Position numbers and translations under genes: made by a program
Notes under the pieces: model-generated
Databases searched by the model: none
What the model saw: only the letters and a program-made list of their open reading frames with translations
What the model was told of the DNA's origin: nothing
In this document: piece after piece, positions 26,839 to 34,017 of the stretch
How positions within the stretch are numbered: position 1 is the stretch's first letter
Layout: each line of letters opens with the position of its first letter
Source: Janibacter sp. Soil728
Lineage (GTDB): Bacteria > Actinomycetota > Actinomycetes > Actinomycetales > Dermatophilaceae
Reading direction: 5' to 3'
DNA length: 64,000 bases
Assembly: GCF_001428305.1 (NCBI RefSeq)
Contig: NZ_LMRZ01000005.1
Location: 186,001-250,000, forward strand

Positions 26839-27285
26839 CTATCCGTCGTCCGAGGGGCGTGCCCGGCCGCGCTTGACCTGACCGCGTTGCGACTTGGCCT
26901 CGAGCCGGCGGCGTTGTGACCCCCGGGTGCGCTTGGTGGGCCGGCGTGGCGGGGGAGGGGGCGAGAGGGCTTCGCGCAGAAGGGAGGCGACCCGCTCGCG
27001 GGCAGCGCTGCGGTTGCGTCTCTGGGAGCGGAACTCGGAGGCATCGACGGTCAGGACCGTGCCGACGAGGCGCCCGGCGAGACGCTCCAGGACTCGCTCG
27101 CGCTGCCGGTCGGTGAGCGCCGTGGTCGTCGCGAGGTCGAGCGAGAGCTGGACGCGGGAGTCCGTCGTGTTGACGCCTTGCCCGCCCGGGCCGCTGGAGC
27201 GGCTGAACTGCTCCATGAGCTCCGCCTCCGGGACCACGAGCCCCTGGGGGACACCGGGCCCCGGTGGGACGCGCATGCCGGTCAC
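26839..27285 (-). CDS. arfB: alternative ribosome-rescue factor ArfB (peptidyl-tRNA hydrolase)
   Basis: 148 residues. SRSSGPGGQGVNTTDSRV holds the GGQ motif of class-I release factors, and the C-terminal tail is rich in Arg/Lys (RRPTKRTRGSQRRRLEAKSQRG), as in ArfB/ICT1, where it enters the empty mRNA channel. It frees stalled ribosomes lacking a stop codon. The GTG at 27285 overlaps the panE stop (GTGA); ATG at 27276 is an alternative start three codons in. Confidence 0.9.
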   Translation of the reverse strand: MTGMRVPPGPGVPQGLVVPEAELMEQFSRSSGPGGQGVNTTDSRVQLSLDLATTTALTDRQRERVLERLAGRLVGTVLTVDASEFRSQRRNRSAARERVASLLREALSPPPPPRRPTKRTRGSQRRRLEAKSQRGQVKRGRARPSDDG

Positions 27286-28190
27286 CGGCTCAGGACCCAG
27301 GCCATCGTCTGGTTGTACGGCGTCGGGATCCCGTGCTCCTCACCCAGCGCGACGACCCGTCCCGCGAAGAGGCCGACCTCCGTCGGTCGCCCGGCCAGGA
27401 CGTCCTGCAGCATCGAGGTCTGCCCGGCACCGGGCAGGCCACGCAGCACCTCGTCCCAGCGCTCGGCGTCGGACGCGTCGAGCGGGACGCCGGCGGGGGA
27501 GGAGACGGCGATGACCTCGTCGCGCAGGGCGAGCATCAAGGAGCGCGCGGGGCCGTCCTCGGTGAAGTCCGCGTAGGGCGCGCGCAGGACGGCCGAGGAC
27601 TGGTTGATGCAGGTGTTGACCATGAACTTCCACCACATCTCGTGCTGCATGTCCTCTGGCGCCTCCCACTCCAGGCCGGCCCGGTCGAGCGCCGCGCCGA
27701 CGGCAGCAACGCGAGAGGGATCGGCCAGTCCGTCAGCAGTCCCGATGACGAGTCGGCCGGGGGAGAGGAAGGTGACCTCGTTGCCCTGGCGGCCCGCAGC
27801 CATGCCGAGCGCGATGCACAGCAGCACCTTGTCGGCCCCGAACCGCTCGGCGATGGTCTCCTCGCTGTCCAGCCCGTTGAGCACGGAGACACAGGTCGTG
27901 CTCGGCCCGACGAAGGGGGCGAGGTCGTCGAGTGCAGCCGCCAGGTCGTGGTGCTTGACGGCCACGATGGCCAGGTCGACCGGCGACAGCTCGTCACCGG
28001 CAGGGCCGGCGACGTCGGCCGCCAGGGGGGTGCCGTTGACCGTCAGTCCCTCGGTGCGCAACCGCTCCGCCCGCTGACCCGAGGCGACGAGGACGGTACG
28101 CAGACCCCCTTCGACCAGGTGCGCCGCATACATGGCTCCCATGGCGCCGGCTCCGACGACGGCCACTGACTGGATCTCTCTCGTGCTCAC
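27282..28190 (-). CDS. panE: 2-dehydropantoate 2-reductase family protein
   Basis: 302 residues. VAVVGAGAMGAMYAAHLVEGG is the NADP-binding motif (GxGxxG) and LAIVAVKHHD carries the conserved Lys of ketopantoate reductases; the C-terminal ApbA domain has MWWKFMVNTCINQSSAVLRAPY. Family members make pantoate for coenzyme A, but related 2-ketoacid reductases share the fold, so the substrate is only likely. GTG at 28190 is chosen because TACCTT lies seven bases upstream; the TTG at 28199 is less likely. Confidence 0.82.
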   Translation of the reverse strand: MSTREIQSVAVVGAGAMGAMYAAHLVEGGLRTVLVASGQRAERLRTEGLTVNGTPLAADVAGPAGDELSPVDLAIVAVKHHDLAAALDDLAPFVGPSTTCVSVLNGLDSEETIAERFGADKVLLCIALGMAAGRQGNEVTFLSPGRLVIGTADGLADPSRVAAVGAALDRAGLEWEAPEDMQHEMWWKFMVNTCINQSSAVLRAPYADFTEDGPARSLMLALRDEVIAVSSPAGVPLDASDAERWDEVLRGLPGAGQTSMLQDVLAGRPTEVGLFAGRVVALGEEHGIPTPYNQTMAWVLSR

Positions 28191-28197
28191 ACCGCCC

Positions 28198-28203
28198 AAG
28201 GTA
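28198..28203 (-). promoter_or_regulatory. -10 box of panE-arfB, leaderless type
   Basis: TACCTT on the minus strand ends seven bases before the GTG at 28190 and decides that start. Confidence 0.45.
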
Positions 28204-28205
28204 TG

Positions 28206-29024
28206 TCACGGCGGGGAGCCCGCCGACGGGCGTTCCTCGCGCTGCGGCCCGCGGCCGCCGCGACCGACGAGCGCGACCACCGACAGGCAGGCGGTCGTGG
28301 CGACCAGGAGTGAAGGACCCCCGAGGACCGATGCCGTGGCGAAGAGCACGACGGCGAAGACGGCCGCACCGACAGAGCCGCGAGCGACCCCTCCGAGGAG
28401 CACCCGGGTGGAGTCGACACCCCGGGTGCGATGGGTCGACGGGGTGATGACGAGTGCGACGAGGGGCGCCGCGGCCAGGGTGCCGGCAAGTGCTGGGCCG
28501 AGCAGGCTCATCCCGGCCGTGAGGGTGATGACGAGGCCGGACCCGAGCGCGATGCGGCCGGCGGTCAGGTACCTGCGCGGGCGGAGGGGCGAACCTTTTG
28601 CCGGTGCAGCGCAGCGCGGCCACAGGCCGAGGGTGGCTGCGGCAACCACGACGTACACGAGGCCGGCAGCCAGTGGACCGTCGACGAGCTGGACGAGCGC
28701 CACTGACCCGGCCCATGCGGCGACGGTGCCGAGCAGCGCGGTGAGGACGCCGGCACGGCCGGCCAGCCACGCATAGGCGACCGTCATGGCGATGACGCTG
28801 ATCTGACCGGCGAGCATGCCGGCGGCTGCCTCGGTCACTGCGGCGCGGCCATGGGTGAGCAGGACGATCCCGAGGAAGGTCCCCGAGGTGAGGGGCAGTC
28901 CCACGACGACGCCACCGAGGCGGTCACCCAGGCGGTGCTGGGCCAGAGTCGCGAGGGCGATGCACAGGGGCGGGAGGACGAGACGAAGGGCGATGGCTTC
29001 CACGCCCTCGACTGTGGTCGACAT
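28206..29024 (-). CDS. polytopic membrane protein, unknown function
   Basis: 272 residues with roughly eight to nine hydrophobic segments (ALRLVLPPLCIALATLA, TSGTFLGIVLLTHG, AAAGMLAGQISVIAMTVAYAWLAG, VAAWAGSVALVQLVD and others) and no soluble domain. I cannot assign it to a named transporter family. ATG at 29024; a longer frame reaches 29066 but would run into the operator region. It is divergent from an Lrp/AsnC regulator 90 bases away, an arrangement typical of amino-acid or metabolite exporters controlled by that regulator; that role is inferred from position only. Confidence 0.7.
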   Translation of the reverse strand: MSTTVEGVEAIALRLVLPPLCIALATLAQHRLGDRLGGVVVGLPLTSGTFLGIVLLTHGRAAVTEAAAGMLAGQISVIAMTVAYAWLAGRAGVLTALLGTVAAWAGSVALVQLVDGPLAAGLVYVVVAAATLGLWPRCAAPAKGSPLRPRRYLTAGRIALGSGLVITLTAGMSLLGPALAGTLAAAPLVALVITPSTHRTRGVDSTRVLLGGVARGSVGAAVFAVVLFATASVLGGPSLLVATTACLSVVALVGRGGRGPQREERPSAGSPP

Positions 29025-29073
29025 CCGGGCGCGATTGTCGCGGAGTTGCGCGCCCCGAGAGGCCATCTGCAGA

Positions 29074-29115
29074 GAGAATCACTGCGAGCAGCGCTTCTGA
29101 GGGAGAATGTCACTG
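29074..29115. promoter_or_regulatory. possible Lrp operator, repeated half-sites
   Basis: GAGAATCACTG (29074-29084) and GAGAATGTCACTG (29103-29115) are near-identical direct repeats about 29 bases apart, close to three helical turns, in the divergent region; the second runs into the lrp GTG. Confidence 0.4.
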
Positions 29116-29573
29116 TGAACACCTGGGACGACCTCGATCGACACATCTTGCGCCTGCTCGTCGCCGACGGTCGCGCCACCTACCAGGAGCTCTCCCGGGA
29201 GGTGCGACTCTCGGCGAACTCGGTGGCCGAGCGCGTCCGGCGGCTGCGGGCGTCGGGAGTCATCCGCGGGTACCGGGCAGAGCTCGATGCCGCCGCGTTG
29301 GGGCGGACCCTCACGATGGTGAGTGAGATCCGGCTGGGGGAGAGGACCGTGCGGCGTGAGTTCGCCGAGAGCCTGCGGGCCGTCCCGCAGGTCGTTGCCG
29401 GCTCACGGCTCACCGGGGACTACGACTACGAGCTGCGGATCGCCTGCCGGGATGCGCAGGAGTTCGAAGCCGTCGTCGATCGCCTGCGGCAGGACCACGG
29501 TGTCGTCGCCATCCGCTCGAGGATGGTGCTGCACGACCTCGAGGTGGACCCCGGCGGACTCACGCGCCGATGA
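29115..29573 (+). CDS. Lrp/AsnC family transcriptional regulator
   Basis: 152 residues. HTH at about 5-60 (DRHILRLLVADGRATYQELSREVRLSANSVAERVRRLRASGVIRGY) and C-terminal ligand domain (VVAGSRLTGDYDYELRIACRDAQEFEAVVDRL). The GTG at 29115 is preferred because the coding match starts just after it; the frame upstream is open but belongs to the divergent regulatory region. Likely controls itself and the divergent membrane-protein gene. Confidence 0.87.
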   Translation: MNTWDDLDRHILRLLVADGRATYQELSREVRLSANSVAERVRRLRASGVIRGYRAELDAAALGRTLTMVSEIRLGERTVRREFAESLRAVPQVVAGSRLTGDYDYELRIACRDAQEFEAVVDRLRQDHGVVAIRSRMVLHDLEVDPGGLTRR

Positions 29574-29634
29574 GTTCTGCGTTGCGGGGCGCTGCGCACC
29601 TGCTCCCGGACGGTGCACCCTGACGCGCGCACCT

Positions 29635-29640
29635 TACGGT
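29635..29640 (+). promoter_or_regulatory. -10 box of the FUSC gene, leaderless type
   Basis: TACGGT ends six bases before the ATG at 29647; no ribosome site is evident. Confidence 0.45.
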
Positions 29641-29646
29641 GGGGCC

Positions 29647-30690
29647 ATGCCTCTGACTGGAGCCGTGCGCGCCACCAAACGCGACCCCCTTCTCCAGATG
29701 GTCAAGACCGCCCTCGCCACGATCCTTGCCTGGGTCGTGTCCGATCTGATCATCCCTGATGGTCCACCGCCGGTCTTCGCCGCGATCGCCGCGATGCTCG
29801 TCGTCCAGCCGAGTCTCAACCAGTCGTTGACGAAGGGGGTGGAGCGCAGCGCCGGTGTGGTCGCCGGGGTCGTGCTCGCCACGGGTCTCGGGATGGCCTT
29901 CGGCGACGCGTCGTGGGTCGTCCTCGTCGCCGTGTCGGCCGCGTTGGCCCTGTCGTGGGCGCTGCGTCTGACGCCGGGGTCGGCCAACCAGATCGCCATC
30001 AGCGCGTTGCTCGTCCTCGCCATCGGAGCGTCAACCCCGGACTACGCCTATGTCCGGGTCATCGAGACCGTCATCGGGGCGGTCATCGGCATCGTGATCC
30101 ACCTGGCGCTCGTCCCTCCCGTGGCGCTCGAACCGGCGCGCACGGCGCTCGACGAGCTGGGGGAGGAGACCGCCCAGTCGCTCGAGCGGCTGGCCGACGC
30201 GCTCGTGGCGCGCAAGACGCGGCCGGGGAGGCTACTGCTGCTCCACGACGCCCGTCGGTTGCACCCGCTGCGCGACGAGGCGCTGGAGGCCCTGGACGGC
30301 GCGGAGGACTCGCTGCACCTCAACCCCCGCGCCCGTCGGTATCGCGGCGAGCTCACCGCAATGCGAGAGAGCCTTGACCTCCTGACCAAGATGGGCACGC
30401 AGGTGCGGGGGATGACCCGTGCCTACGTCGACCACTACGACGACCAGGTGCGCGAGGAGCCCGTCGTGGCAGGCATCGCGGAGGAGCTGCTGCGCGCAGC
30501 CCACGACACCCGGTTGCACCTGCGACTGGCGATGCCTGCGCGTCGAGCCGAGCGCCTCGACGACACGGCCCCGGCCCTCACCGCGCCCCTGGACGTCAGC
30601 GCACCCCACGGAATGCGGTGGATCCTCATCGGGTCCCTCATGGAGGACCTGCGTCGGATCCGGCACGAGCTCGGGGCACAGAGCACCTGA
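29647..30690 (+). CDS. FUSC/aromatic-acid exporter-like membrane protein
   Basis: 347 residues. About six membrane helices at 15-165 (VKTALATILAWVVSDLIIPDGPPPVFAAIAAMLVVQPSLNQSLTKGVERSAGVVAGVVLATGLG is the FUSC/ArAE signature), then a soluble helical domain with coiled-coil character. Family members export aromatic acids or other small molecules; the substrate here is unknown. ATG at 29647. Confidence 0.82.
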   Translation: MPLTGAVRATKRDPLLQMVKTALATILAWVVSDLIIPDGPPPVFAAIAAMLVVQPSLNQSLTKGVERSAGVVAGVVLATGLGMAFGDASWVVLVAVSAALALSWALRLTPGSANQIAISALLVLAIGASTPDYAYVRVIETVIGAVIGIVIHLALVPPVALEPARTALDELGEETAQSLERLADALVARKTRPGRLLLLHDARRLHPLRDEALEALDGAEDSLHLNPRARRYRGELTAMRESLDLLTKMGTQVRGMTRAYVDHYDDQVREEPVVAGIAEELLRAAHDTRLHLRLAMPARRAERLDDTAPALTAPLDVSAPHGMRWILIGSLMEDLRRIRHELGAQST

Positions 30691-30706
30691 GGGCGTGGCT
30701 CGGCGC

Positions 30707-30712
30707 TAACCT
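30707..30712 (+). promoter_or_regulatory. possible -10 box of the PCD-VOC gene
   Basis: TAACCT ends eight bases before the ATG at 30721; the leader would be nil or one to two bases. Confidence 0.4.
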
Positions 30713-30720
30713 CGAGTGTC

Positions 30721-31428
30721 ATGGACGCACTCATGGGGGAGCAGATCGCCCGGGCAGGCCTGGCCGACTGGCGCAAGCTGGCGCAGGGCCTGCACGCCCG
30801 ATATCTGGTGGACGACTTCACAACGAGCGCGAGATTCGTCGTGGCAGTGGGGGAGGAGGGCGACTCGATCGGTTACCACCCTCGGGTGTCGATGGGGCCC
30901 GGGTTCGTGGACCTGAAGCTGATCACCCCCGACGCCGTGTACCGCGACGACGATGACGGCACCGAGCTGGTCTTCGAGTGGGTGACCCAGCAGGACGTCG
31001 ACCTGGCGCGTCGTATCTCGAGCGTCGCGGCCGAGCGTGGACTCACGGCCGACCCGGCGTCGGTCAGCCATGTCGAGCTCGGTCTGGACGCTGCCGACTC
31101 CTCGAGGATCGCCCCGGTGTGGGCGGCGTTGCTGACCGGGATCGCGCAGGCGCAGGGACACGGGTCACCGAGCGACGAGATCAGGGACCCGGCAGGCCGC
31201 GTGCCCAACCTGTGGTTCGGTGAGCCCGACGAAGGGGGAGAGGCTCGACAGACCTTCCACGTCGAGGTCTACGTGGCACCAGAGATCGTCGAGCAACGCA
31301 TCGCCGCGGCGGTCGCTGCTGGTGGCACGATCGTCGACGACAGCCAGTCTCCGGGCCTGACCGTGGTCGCCGACCAGGACGGTCACCGAGACATCGTCTG
31401 CGCCGACACCTCGTCGGCTGGCCGTTGA
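30721..31428 (+). CDS. pterin-4a-carbinolamine dehydratase-like / VOC fusion protein
   Basis: 235 residues. Residues about 15-115 look like a PCD domain: WRKLAQGLHARYLVDDFTTSARFVVAVGEEGDSIGYHPRVSMGPGFVDLKLITPD...VTQQDVDLARRIS. The usual active-site HHP is YHP here, so one histidine is replaced. Residues about 120-232 are a VOC/glyoxalase-like half (HVELGLDAADSSRIAPVWAALL, PNLWFGEPDEGGEARQTFHVEVYV, GHRDIVCAD). Possibly a pterin or other small-molecule enzyme; the fusion and the altered histidine make the reaction uncertain. Confidence 0.75.
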   Translation: MDALMGEQIARAGLADWRKLAQGLHARYLVDDFTTSARFVVAVGEEGDSIGYHPRVSMGPGFVDLKLITPDAVYRDDDDGTELVFEWVTQQDVDLARRISSVAAERGLTADPASVSHVELGLDAADSSRIAPVWAALLTGIAQAQGHGSPSDEIRDPAGRVPNLWFGEPDEGGEARQTFHVEVYVAPEIVEQRIAAAVAAGGTIVDDSQSPGLTVVADQDGHRDIVCADTSSAGR

Positions 31429-31444
31429 GGAGCGCACCGACCTG

Positions 31445-31471
31445 CCGTATTACCGCAATGCGGCAATACGG
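31445..31471. promoter_or_regulatory. 27-base palindromic operator of the AbrB-type module
   Basis: CCGTATTaCCGCA/TGCGGcAATACGG is a near-perfect 27-base dyad just upstream of a TACTCT -10 box (31474-31479) that lies seven bases before the antitoxin ATG. Its place matches autoregulation by an antitoxin or toxin-antitoxin complex. Confidence 0.65.
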
Positions 31472-31486
31472 CCTACTCTAGAGGGC

Positions 31487-31795
31487 ATGAGCGCGTCAGC
31501 CAGCCACCAGTACCTCGGTGTCCAACGTCGAGGCACGATCACTCTGCCCGCAGACGTTCGGCGTCGGCTGCACTTGGACGAGCCGGGCGCACAGGTCGAG
31601 ATGACTGAACGCGCCGATGGCGTGGTCGAGCTGCGTGCTGCGCTTCCGGTTCCGGCAGACCAGAAGTGGTTCTGGACCGAGCGTTGGCAAGAGCGCGAGC
31701 GGGAGGTGGACGAGCACCTCGCAGCCGGTCGAGTGACGTCTCACGAGTCCACAGATGCCTTCCTGAGTCACCTCGACGACCTCGGACGCGAGTGA
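31487..31795 (+). CDS. AbrB/MazE-type antitoxin-like protein
   Basis: 102 residues. An N-terminal swapped-hairpin AbrB domain (about 8-50: YLGVQRRGTITLPADVRRRLHLDEPGAQVEMTE) is followed by an Arg/Glu-rich C-terminal tail that could wrap a toxin. Its stop overlaps the GTG of the next gene (GTGA), the usual antitoxin-first order. First gene of the accessory island. Confidence 0.78.
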   Translation: MSASASHQYLGVQRRGTITLPADVRRRLHLDEPGAQVEMTERADGVVELRAALPVPADQKWFWTERWQEREREVDEHLAAGRVTSHESTDAFLSHLDDLGRE

Positions 31796-32103
31796 AGTTC
31801 GAGACCACGCCGGCATTCGACAACGACTTTCAAGGATTGAAGCGTGAGCACGCGGACGCCTTCAAGAGGGTCGTCCGAGACAAGTTTTCTCCGGCCTGTC
31901 AGGCGTGGGCTACGGATCCAGCAACTCCATGGCCCGCATCGTTGCGAGTGAAGTCCGTGAGATCGGCCTCGGGCGTCCTGGAGATGACGTGGTCATTCGC
32001 CAGTCCAGACGGGCGAGCGACCTTTGAATTGATCACCGTCGACGGCGAGGTGCGGTGTCGATGGCGTCGCGTCGGCGACCACGACGTCTTCAAGAGGCCC
32101 TAG
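31792..32103 (+). CDS. RelE/ParE-fold toxin-like protein
   Basis: 103 residues. FETTPAFDNDFQGLKREHADAFKRVV at the N-terminus and the final VDGEVRCRWRRVGDHDVFKRP resemble RelE/ParE toxins, whose last strand carries an R-x-G-D-H-like element. GTG start overlapping the antitoxin stop. If RelE-like it would cut mRNA at the ribosome; if ParE-like it would poison gyrase. Sequence alone does not decide. Family call is moderate; context is the stronger evidence. Confidence 0.65.
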   Translation: MKFETTPAFDNDFQGLKREHADAFKRVVRDKFSPACQAWATDPATPWPASLRVKSVRSASGVLEMTWSFASPDGRATFELITVDGEVRCRWRRVGDHDVFKRP

Positions 32104-32120
32104 CCAGGTTGCCCAACCGT

Positions 32121-32555
32121 TCACGGCTTCGTTGACTCCCGCCCGCGGGCAAGAGCGGTCACGATGCAGATGGCAAGCACGTTGAGTACCGCGGCGCAGG
32201 TCAACGCGAGGATGCCGATGACCTCTGTTGTGACGTGGAACCACCCGGCCAGGTCGCCGGTCGAGGACCACTGACAGTCGACGCCGTCGGTGTTGCATGC
32301 ACCGCTCCCTGAGCTCTCGGATGGGTTTGCGCCGGGGATGAGCGCCAACAGTCCGTACGCCACGTAGTAGCTGGGGAGGGCAATCACGCTGGCCGGCAGC
32401 GACAGCAGCGCCGCCAGGAGAATCCCAGCGGTCGATTCGGTGACGAACCCCACGGTGGCGACGACAGCCACGGTGAGGACGTATCCCGCCGCGACCAGTT
32501 CTTGTGCGGTGCTCCGGCTGCGGAAGGCGCCCCGGGCTTGGGCCATCCTGATCAT
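32121..32555 (-). CDS. small membrane protein, unknown
   Basis: 144 residues with about three hydrophobic segments (GYVLTVAVVATVGFV, GILLAALLSLPASVIALPSYYVAYGLLALI, TTEVIGILALTCAAVLNVLAICIVTAL). A loop carries two cysteines (GACNTDGVDC) that could form a disulfide outside the cell. ATG at 32555 is set by GAGGAGAAGCGAC; the longer frame lacks support. Convergent with the toxin gene 18 bases away. No family recognised. Confidence 0.62.
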   Translation of the reverse strand: MIRMAQARGAFRSRSTAQELVAAGYVLTVAVVATVGFVTESTAGILLAALLSLPASVIALPSYYVAYGLLALIPGANPSESSGSGACNTDGVDCQWSSTGDLAGWFHVTTEVIGILALTCAAVLNVLAICIVTALARGRESTKP

Positions 32556-32732
32556 GTCGCTTCTCCTCAGTGCCGCAGGTTCGTGGCGGGGCGGGCAGTG
32601 GCGGTGCATGTGCAGACTGCTACCGGACACCCTGCGTATCAACTCCGGGCGTAAAGCACCCCGATCCGCACTCAACGCGGCATTTCCGGATGTGAGTCCG
32701 AGGGCCTCCAATGCGCGATCTGGAGTGAAGAC

Positions 32733-32951
32733 CTAATGCCCGCGCTGGATCCACGCTCGCCGGAGAGCACGGATCCACGCAGCGAGCCCCACGACGAACA
32801 GAACCAGACAGATCCACCAGTAGGTATCAGTTCCACCCTTGGCGTACCTGATGAGGAAAAAGACTGCAACGACGCCCATCAGACCTTGAGCAGCCAGCTC
32901 CCGCCAGCCAGCGTAGGAAATCGGGGGTCCCTGACCTTGGGGGTGTGCCAT
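32733..32951 (-). CDS. small membrane protein, unknown
   Basis: 72 residues: two hydrophobic stretches (LMGVVAVFFLIRYA and YWWICLVLFVVGLAAWIRALRRAW) and a basic C-terminus. GGGAGAAGCGATCTC precedes the ATG at 32951, very like the ribosome site of the neighbouring membrane-protein gene, so both may come from the same element. Function unknown. Confidence 0.55.
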   Translation of the reverse strand: MAHPQGQGPPISYAGWRELAAQGLMGVVAVFFLIRYAKGGTDTYWWICLVLFVVGLAAWIRALRRAWIQRGH

Positions 32952-33062
32952 GAGATCGCTTCTCCCTGTTGCTGCCAGCGGGAGCACCACATTAACGATG
33001 TCGAGCCGGGCTGTACGACAGATCGACACGTCAGCGGCATGGTCGGACGTAGTCGTTTGTTA

Positions 33063-33068
33063 TACAAT
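33063..33068 (+). promoter_or_regulatory. -10 box of the BrnT-like gene, leaderless type
   Basis: TACAAT within TTGTTATACAATTC ends six bases before the GTG at 33075 and selects that start among three nearby GTGs. Confidence 0.5.
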
Positions 33069-33074
33069 TCGTGA

Positions 33075-33389
33075 GTGAGTGAACCGTTCGACCTCGATGT
33101 GCTCGATGACGCAGAGCCCTTCGACGTCGACAAGCAAGCGGCTCACCTGTTCAAGCATCCGCACCTAGGGCTGGAGGACGTGATGGACGTATGGAACAGC
33201 GACCCACTGTTCTACCCGGCCAAACCGCCGGCCCACTGGCTGATGCTCGCCGAGGTCGGCGGGCGAGTTCTCATCGTCCCACTGGCCCCATCGCGCTCGG
33301 GTGATCCGGGCAAGTGCCGACCGATCGGCTGCTACGAGGCAACTTCGGGCCTCACCGCCACCTACCGAAGGGACCGTGATGAGTGCTGA
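33075..33389 (+). CDS. BrnT-like toxin candidate
   Basis: 104 residues. FDVDKQAAHLFKHPHLGLEDVMDVWNSDPLF resembles the F-x-W-D-xx-K-A..N..KHG..F-E-A start of BrnT ribonuclease toxins, and GRVLIVPLAP and RPIGCYEAT fit the following strands, but the usual terminal R-I-I-S-A-R is changed. It overlaps the following ribbon-helix-helix gene by 11 bases, the toxin-first order seen for BrnT-BrnA. Call is moderate to low; it may be a divergent or inactive form. Confidence 0.5.
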   Translation: MSEPFDLDVLDDAEPFDVDKQAAHLFKHPHLGLEDVMDVWNSDPLFYPAKPPAHWLMLAEVGGRVLIVPLAPSRSGDPGKCRPIGCYEATSGLTATYRRDRDEC

Positions 33390-33624
33390 CAACAGCTCCA
33401 AGCAGATGACGCCCGAGCAGGAGTACGAGTTCTACGCCGAGCCGCGCAACCAGGAGCCCCAAGGGCCCGCGCGGCGTCGCAAGAGTCCGCTGAGCACGCC
33501 TGTACCGGTGCGCTTCCCGGCTGACCTGCTCGAAAACGTCAAGCGCGCCGCAGAAGCAGATGACCGCTCAGTCTCGGCCTGGATCCGCCGGGCCGTCGAG
33601 CACGAGCTTTCCCGCTCCGCCTGA
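33379..33624 (+). CDS. ribbon-helix-helix antitoxin-like protein
   Basis: 81 residues. The C-terminal half (TPVPVRFPADLLENVKRAAEADDRSVSAWIRRAVEHEL) is a clear RHH/CopG DNA-binding motif; the N-terminal half is polar and Glu-rich, probably the toxin-binding part. ATG at 33379 lies 11 bases inside the upstream gene, so the pair is translationally coupled. It likely represses the module. Confidence 0.7.
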   Translation: MSADNSSKQMTPEQEYEFYAEPRNQEPQGPARRRKSPLSTPVPVRFPADLLENVKRAAEADDRSVSAWIRRAVEHELSRSA

Positions 33625-33702
33625 CCCACGTACACCCAGCGCGGATCGCGGCAAATCCGGACGTCGAAGGAGGCCCCACTGAGGCGACTTTCCCCGGAGA
33701 GC

Positions 33703-34017
33703 ATGCGCGCTCGCTGGTACGTCCCACGCGTGAAGCCGAAACTCGGACCGTTGGCCAGCCTCGTCGTGGCCGTAGTCCTTACGGTCGTGTGTGGCGGCGC
33801 GGTGTTCTCATGGAATCGGTCCTCGAGTAGCGGGGTGTGTGTCTCGTCTCTCGAGTTTCAGCTCTTGCTCCCGCGGTTCTTGGCCCTCACTGCTAGTAGT
33901 TGGCCTGGCGCAGACGCTTGGGACGTTCGAGACCTGCGCGCAACATGGGCAGCGGTGCTAACTGTCGCCTTCGCGATGGGTACTTTTCGTAGTCGGCAAT
34001 CGAAGGAGAAGTTGTGA
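33703..34017 (+). CDS. hypothetical protein with one to two membrane segments
   Basis: 104 residues. LGPLASLVVAVVLTVVCGGAVFSW is a strong N-terminal membrane anchor; a second weakly hydrophobic stretch (LLLPRFLALTASSW) follows. CCGGAGAGC stands before the ATG. Its stop shares bases with the GTG of the FAD oxidoreductase (GTGA), which supports a real, coupled gene. No family recognised. Confidence 0.5.
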   Translation: MRARWYVPRVKPKLGPLASLVVAVVLTVVCGGAVFSWNRSSSSGVCVSSLEFQLLLPRFLALTASSWPGADAWDVRDLRATWAAVLTVAFAMGTFRSRQSKEKL

